Of a stretch of DNA of 64,000 bases, positions 60,785 through 64,000 are shown piece after piece. A program made the translations under genes and the position numbers. Origin of the DNA: Paucibacter sp. TC2R-5 (GTDB taxonomy: Bacteria; Pseudomonadota; Gammaproteobacteria; Burkholderiales; Burkholderiaceae_C); contig NZ_JAJIRQ010000004.1 of assembly GCF_025717605.1 (NCBI RefSeq), forward strand, positions 442,804-506,803, read 5' to 3'. The stretch's first letter is position 1; the number at the start of each line of letters is the position of its first letter. Below the pieces are notes generated by a model, which saw only the letters and a list, made by a program, of their open reading frames with translations, was not told where the DNA came from and did not search any database.

Positions 60785-63637
60785 CTAGGTCCCGCTTGAA
60801 CGCGAATCCATATACAGCGGTAGATGCAGGTCGAAGCGGCAGCCAAATCCTGGCTTGCTGCTGACTTCAATGCGTCCGCCCAAGACGCTGGTGACGAGGT
60901 TGTAGACGATGTAGAGGCCCAGGCCGCTGCCGCCCTGGCCGAACCGGGTCGTATAAAAAGGCTCGAAAAGATGGCGCAACGCGGCCGGCGCTATGCCACA
61001 GCCATTGTCGGCATAGGTGATGGAGACCTCAGTGCCCTGTGCCTGCGCTTGAATGGTGATGCAGCCTTCGGCCTGTGCCTCAAAGCCATGTTTGACGGAA
61101 TTCGTCAGCAGATGACTGAGTATTTGTTCCAGCGGCCCGGGGAAGCTGTGCAGGTGAATGCCAGGGTCGATATCGACTTGAATTTGCACCTGGCCCAGCA
61201 GGTGGCTGCTGCTCAGCATCGACAGGGTGTCATTGACCAGATCCTGCAAGGCAAATTCACGTCGATGCGTGCTGCTTTGATCCACCGCGATTTGTTTGAA
61301 ATCCGCCACCAGCTTGGCCGCACGCTTGGCGTTGCGCTCGATCAGCAGGCTGGCTTCATGCAATTGGTTCAAGCGAGCCTCAACCTCGGCGCGGCGCAGG
61401 CGGCCACCGAGCAATTCTTGGCCAAAGGCCTTGCTGGTGTCCGCTATCGTCGAGGCGACGGTCAGTACATTGCCCAGCGGTGTGTTCAGCTCATGCGCTA
61501 CACCGGCGACCAAGCTGCCCAGCGCGGCCATCTTGTCGGCCTGCAGCAGTTGCTCCATGGCCAGCTCCAACTCATGGCTGCGCGCCTCAACGCGGGCCTC
61601 CAACTGTTGATTGAGGGCCTGCAGGCTTTCTTGCGTGCGTTTGAGAACCGTCACGTCGATCACGGTTTCAATCGCCCCGACCACCTGACCCTGCTCATCA
61701 CGCAAGGGCGCTGCGCAAAAGCGCAGCCAAAGCTCGGCGCGTTCGCCCTGCGCGGGAATACAGGACTCGCCTTCCATTGCCCCCAGCACCTCATCACTGC
61801 TGCGGAGTTGGTCACCGTATAGCTGCGTCAGGCTTTCGACGCCAAGGCCGTCCACCACCGCATCAACCAGGCAAGGTCGGGCCGTAGGGTAGATGCCGCG
61901 CCAAGCCTCATGACTGCCGATGATGTCTTTTGCCTCGACCCCGGTCAGCCGCGTCATCTGTTCATTCCAGAAGCTCACCCGGTGCTGGGCATCGATGACA
62001 AACACCGCCACCGGCAGGTTCTGATAGATCTGTTTGACTTGATGCTGGAAGGCCTGGGCTTGTGTCTCCAACTGTTTGCGGTCGGAGATATCGCGTACCG
62101 TGGAAATGATGCGTTCGCCCTCCGGTAGTTTGAAGGAGGTCAGCGATACGTCGGCCCAAAAATGGCTGCCATCTTTGCGGCGCGAACGCCATTCAAAAAA
62201 CTGCGGCCCTTCGTTTCTGGCCTTGTCGATTCGCTCGGCCACCATGGCGCCGGTGTAGAAGTTGGCTTCGTCGCTGAGTTGCGATGCGCTGAGCAAACGG
62301 GCTTCATCCGGGCTATAGCCATAGAGGCTGCAAAAACGCGGATTGACGTCGATGATGGCCAGGCTTTTGCCGTCGCGCACCAGGATGGCGTCGCTGCTGC
62401 TGTTGAACAGCGCCAGATAATTTTGAGTGCTTTGCCGCATGGCCTGCTCCGAACGGTGGCGCAGTCGAATTCCGTTGATCAAGAGCGCGATGATGACCAG
62501 CAAGCTGCCAAACAGGCTGAACAACCAGCCCAGATAGGGCCGCAAATCGGCCCACCAATTGGTTGGGCGATGCAGCACCACGGCACTTTTTGGCAAGGCG
62601 GCCTCGTCAATGCCCCAGCGGCGCAGTTGTTGGTGTTCGAAAGTTGGCTCACCCAGGCCGGTCAGCATCGGCAACTCATCCGCGCTTTTGCCCTGCAAGA
62701 CCTGCACGGCAAGCCGGCCCAGATGTTCGCCCTGCTGGCGGCCGGTGACCAGAAAGCCGCCCAATACACCCGGCCGCATGCTGACGTCGCGCGTGACTGT
62801 CAACGGGGCCGTTGAAGCTTCGGCCCAGAGTTCGCTGGCTTCCTCATGGCTGATGACGCGGCCCTGGGCGTCGAGATTGAAGGGCAGGGCCAATACGAGA
62901 TCGGTGCCGCTCAAGGCCCGCAAACGGGTCTGTACCTCCTGTACCGACATCCGCGTCAGATGTTCGACCTGCAAGCCGGGGCGCTGGGCCAAAACAGGCG
63001 CTAGGCTGCTCACTTGGGCCAGACTGGTTCTGCTTTGGTCATGCACGATCACGACCCGCCTGGTCCGCGGTAGCAGTTTCAACATCAAGGCGAGGTTTTG
63101 GCTGTCGTCGACGTCATCGAATACACCACTGATATTGCCCTCATCCTGCAGGCTGGCCCGGCGACTGCCCGAAACGCCTGAGAACAAAATCGGCACAGCC
63201 GGGAAATGGCGGGCCCGCATGCGCAGGGCTAAGTCCAGCGCATCATCATCGGTGGCCAGCAGCAGGCGCGGCGGCGTGAGGCCGTACTTGCTCAGCAGCA
63301 GGTCTTCGAGCTGTTGTTGATAAGCGGGCAGCGGCTGCACATTCTTGGTGTCAAGAAAGTCCAGGCTCAGCTTGAGGGGCCGGTCATAGCGGGCCAGTTC
63401 GCTGCGCAAGCCGGCGATTTGCTCGTCGCTCCAGGCCATGCCGGCGTGGTAGGACACCAGCAGCATGACTCTCGTGGTGGGCTCGGCCACGCTGCCGGCA
63501 GCCGCTTGCTCAGCCTTGGCGCTGCCAAGTAGCGACAAGGCAAACAGCCAAGCGAGCAACAAAGACTTCAACAAGGACGAAGCCAAGCCGGCATGCCGAG
63601 CCAGAGACACAGGCCAAGTGAGCTTGGGCATGCCCAT
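60785..63637 (-). CDS. Sensor histidine kinase with periplasmic ABC-type binding domain and two PAS domains
   Basis: A 950-residue kinase. The signal helix is at about 20-42. A periplasmic substrate-binding-like region (about 55-345; VMLLVSYHAGMAWSDEQ, PAVPILFSGVSGS) is of the ABC_sub_bind type. TM2 is at about 370-392. PAS-PAC segments (about 405-525 and 535-660, YGYSPDEARLLSAS) and a coiled coil precede the phospho-acceptor LVAGVAHELNTPLGNVL. The ATPase boxes are LTNSVKHGF, YADNGCGIAP, LFEPFYTTRFGQGGSGLGL. No response regulator gene is adjacent. The ligand is unknown. Confidence 0.92.
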   Translation of the reverse strand: MGMPKLTWPVSLARHAGLASSLLKSLLLAWLFALSLLGSAKAEQAAAGSVAEPTTRVMLLVSYHAGMAWSDEQIAGLRSELARYDRPLKLSLDFLDTKNVQPLPAYQQQLEDLLLSKYGLTPPRLLLATDDDALDLALRMRARHFPAVPILFSGVSGSRRASLQDEGNISGVFDDVDDSQNLALMLKLLPRTRRVVIVHDQSRTSLAQVSSLAPVLAQRPGLQVEHLTRMSVQEVQTRLRALSGTDLVLALPFNLDAQGRVISHEEASELWAEASTAPLTVTRDVSMRPGVLGGFLVTGRQQGEHLGRLAVQVLQGKSADELPMLTGLGEPTFEHQQLRRWGIDEAALPKSAVVLHRPTNWWADLRPYLGWLFSLFGSLLVIIALLINGIRLRHRSEQAMRQSTQNYLALFNSSSDAILVRDGKSLAIIDVNPRFCSLYGYSPDEARLLSASQLSDEANFYTGAMVAERIDKARNEGPQFFEWRSRRKDGSHFWADVSLTSFKLPEGERIISTVRDISDRKQLETQAQAFQHQVKQIYQNLPVAVFVIDAQHRVSFWNEQMTRLTGVEAKDIIGSHEAWRGIYPTARPCLVDAVVDGLGVESLTQLYGDQLRSSDEVLGAMEGESCIPAQGERAELWLRFCAAPLRDEQGQVVGAIETVIDVTVLKRTQESLQALNQQLEARVEARSHELELAMEQLLQADKMAALGSLVAGVAHELNTPLGNVLTVASTIADTSKAFGQELLGGRLRRAEVEARLNQLHEASLLIERNAKRAAKLVADFKQIAVDQSSTHRREFALQDLVNDTLSMLSSSHLLGQVQIQVDIDPGIHLHSFPGPLEQILSHLLTNSVKHGFEAQAEGCITIQAQAQGTEVSITYADNGCGIAPAALRHLFEPFYTTRFGQGGSGLGLYIVYNLVTSVLGGRIEVSSKPGFGCRFDLHLPLYMDSRSSGT

Positions 63638-63646
63638 GACAAGCGC

Positions 63647-64000
63647 TCAGCCTTGGCTGCGTTTGCCCGCCAACTTGAAAAATTCCATCGCCTGAACCAA
63701 GGCTTGAGCTTGGGTGCGCAAGCTGCTGGCAGCTGCGGCCATTTCTTCGACCAAGGCGGAGTTCTGTTGGGTCACTTGATCCATCTGCTGTACCGCAGTG
63801 CCGATCTGCGCAACGCCGGAGCTTTGTTCGCTGCTGGCAGCGCTGATCTCGCCCATGATGTGGGTGACTTTCTGAATCGAGGCCACGACCTCGGTCATCG
63901 TCACACCTGCTCGGTCGACCAAGCTGCTGCCCAACTCGACCCGCTCGACGCTGGTGCTGATCAAGGACTTGATCTCCTTGGCTGCCTCGGCCGAACGCCC
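63647..64000 (-). CDS. Methyl-accepting chemotaxis protein, C-terminal fragment
   Basis: The last 117 codons of a chemoreceptor entering from the right edge. RSAEAAKEIKSLIS and VTHIMGEISAASSEQSSGVA are the descending signalling helix, and VQQMDQVTQQNSALVEEMAA the methylation helix. The tail ends MEFFKLAGKRSQG. The N-terminal sensor lies outside the window. The stop is 10 bases before the sensor kinase start, so the two may be co-transcribed. Confidence 0.9.
   Translation of the reverse strand, partial: GRSAEAAKEIKSLISTSVERVELGSSLVDRAGVTMTEVVASIQKVTHIMGEISAASSEQSSGVAQIGTAVQQMDQVTQQNSALVEEMAAAASSLRTQAQALVQAMEFFKLAGKRSQG

Noticed and set aside
1-64000. tRNA, rRNA, CRISPR arrays, insertion sequences, integrases or phage genes
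   Set aside because: I looked for tRNA-like cloverleaf ends, regularly spaced repeats, transposase motifs and flanking inverted repeats and saw none. A tRNAscan or Infernal run would be decisive.

Overview
The window is one contiguous piece of a high-GC Gram-negative chromosome. It suggests a betaproteobacterium of the order Burkholderiales, probably near Roseateles, Pelomonas or Paucibacter. This rests on a caa3-like cox operon containing a 38-residue small assembly ORF, cox11, a DUF2970 protein and a DUF2909 'twin transmembrane' gene, an rpoH with a CIRCE operator, and many c-di-GMP and chemotaxis proteins. No rRNA, tRNA, CRISPR array, insertion sequence or prophage was seen.

Layout. Positions 1-6.4 kb hold the 5' end of a probable 2-hydroxychromene-2-carboxylate isomerase, a giant YhaN/SbcC-like ATPase, a small membrane protein with a ribosomal L7/L12-type C-terminus, and an FNR-type regulator followed by oleate hydratase. 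Two TTGAT-type boxes lie between the last two. From 6.4-11.1 kb a minus-strand cluster encodes a GGDEF-EAL protein, a Cys-less rhodanese, a diguanylate cyclase and a membrane cNMP-binding protein. From 11.2-14 kb there is a structured leader and an Rsb-like partner-switching set (GAF-PP2C phosphatase, STAS antagonist, HATPase). From 14-19.7 kb there is an acetyl-CoA hydrolase-GNAT fusion, a cNMP-patatin phospholipase, an orphan small ORF, and a paralogue of the phospholipase in which the patatin domain is replaced by an OmpR-type winged helix. From 19.8-23 kb: an AMP-phosphorylase-like enzyme, a PRPP-synthetase homologue and gpmA. From 23.2-26.5 kb: a porin, a half-size binding protein and a chemoreceptor.

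Housekeeping section, 26.6-41.8 kb: rhodanese, grxC, secB, gpsA, trmL, comF, a BioC-like protein, then the cytochrome c oxidase structural operon (coxB, coxA, small ORF, cox11, DUF2970, coxC) and its biogenesis genes (SURF1, a SCO-like protein, ctaA, ctaB, SCO), and rpoH.

From 42-60.3 kb the window is a pectin and hexuronate catabolic island. Two pectate lyases (PL1, PL10) cut pectin. A porin and a TRAP transporter import acid sugars. Uronate dehydrogenase, an SMP-30 lactonase, galactarate dehydratase, glucarate dehydratase, 5-dehydro-4-deoxyglucarate dehydratase and a semialdehyde dehydrogenase together make a complete oxidative route from galacturonate or glucuronate to 2-oxoglutarate. A KDG kinase serves the isomerase-type branch. 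A divergently transcribed FadR/GntR regulator sits between the two arms, with matching operator-like sites at both promoters. The right end holds a YgjV-like membrane protein, a large sensor kinase with a periplasmic ABC-type binding domain, and the 3' end of a chemoreceptor.

All functional names come from reading motifs by eye. No database search was run.
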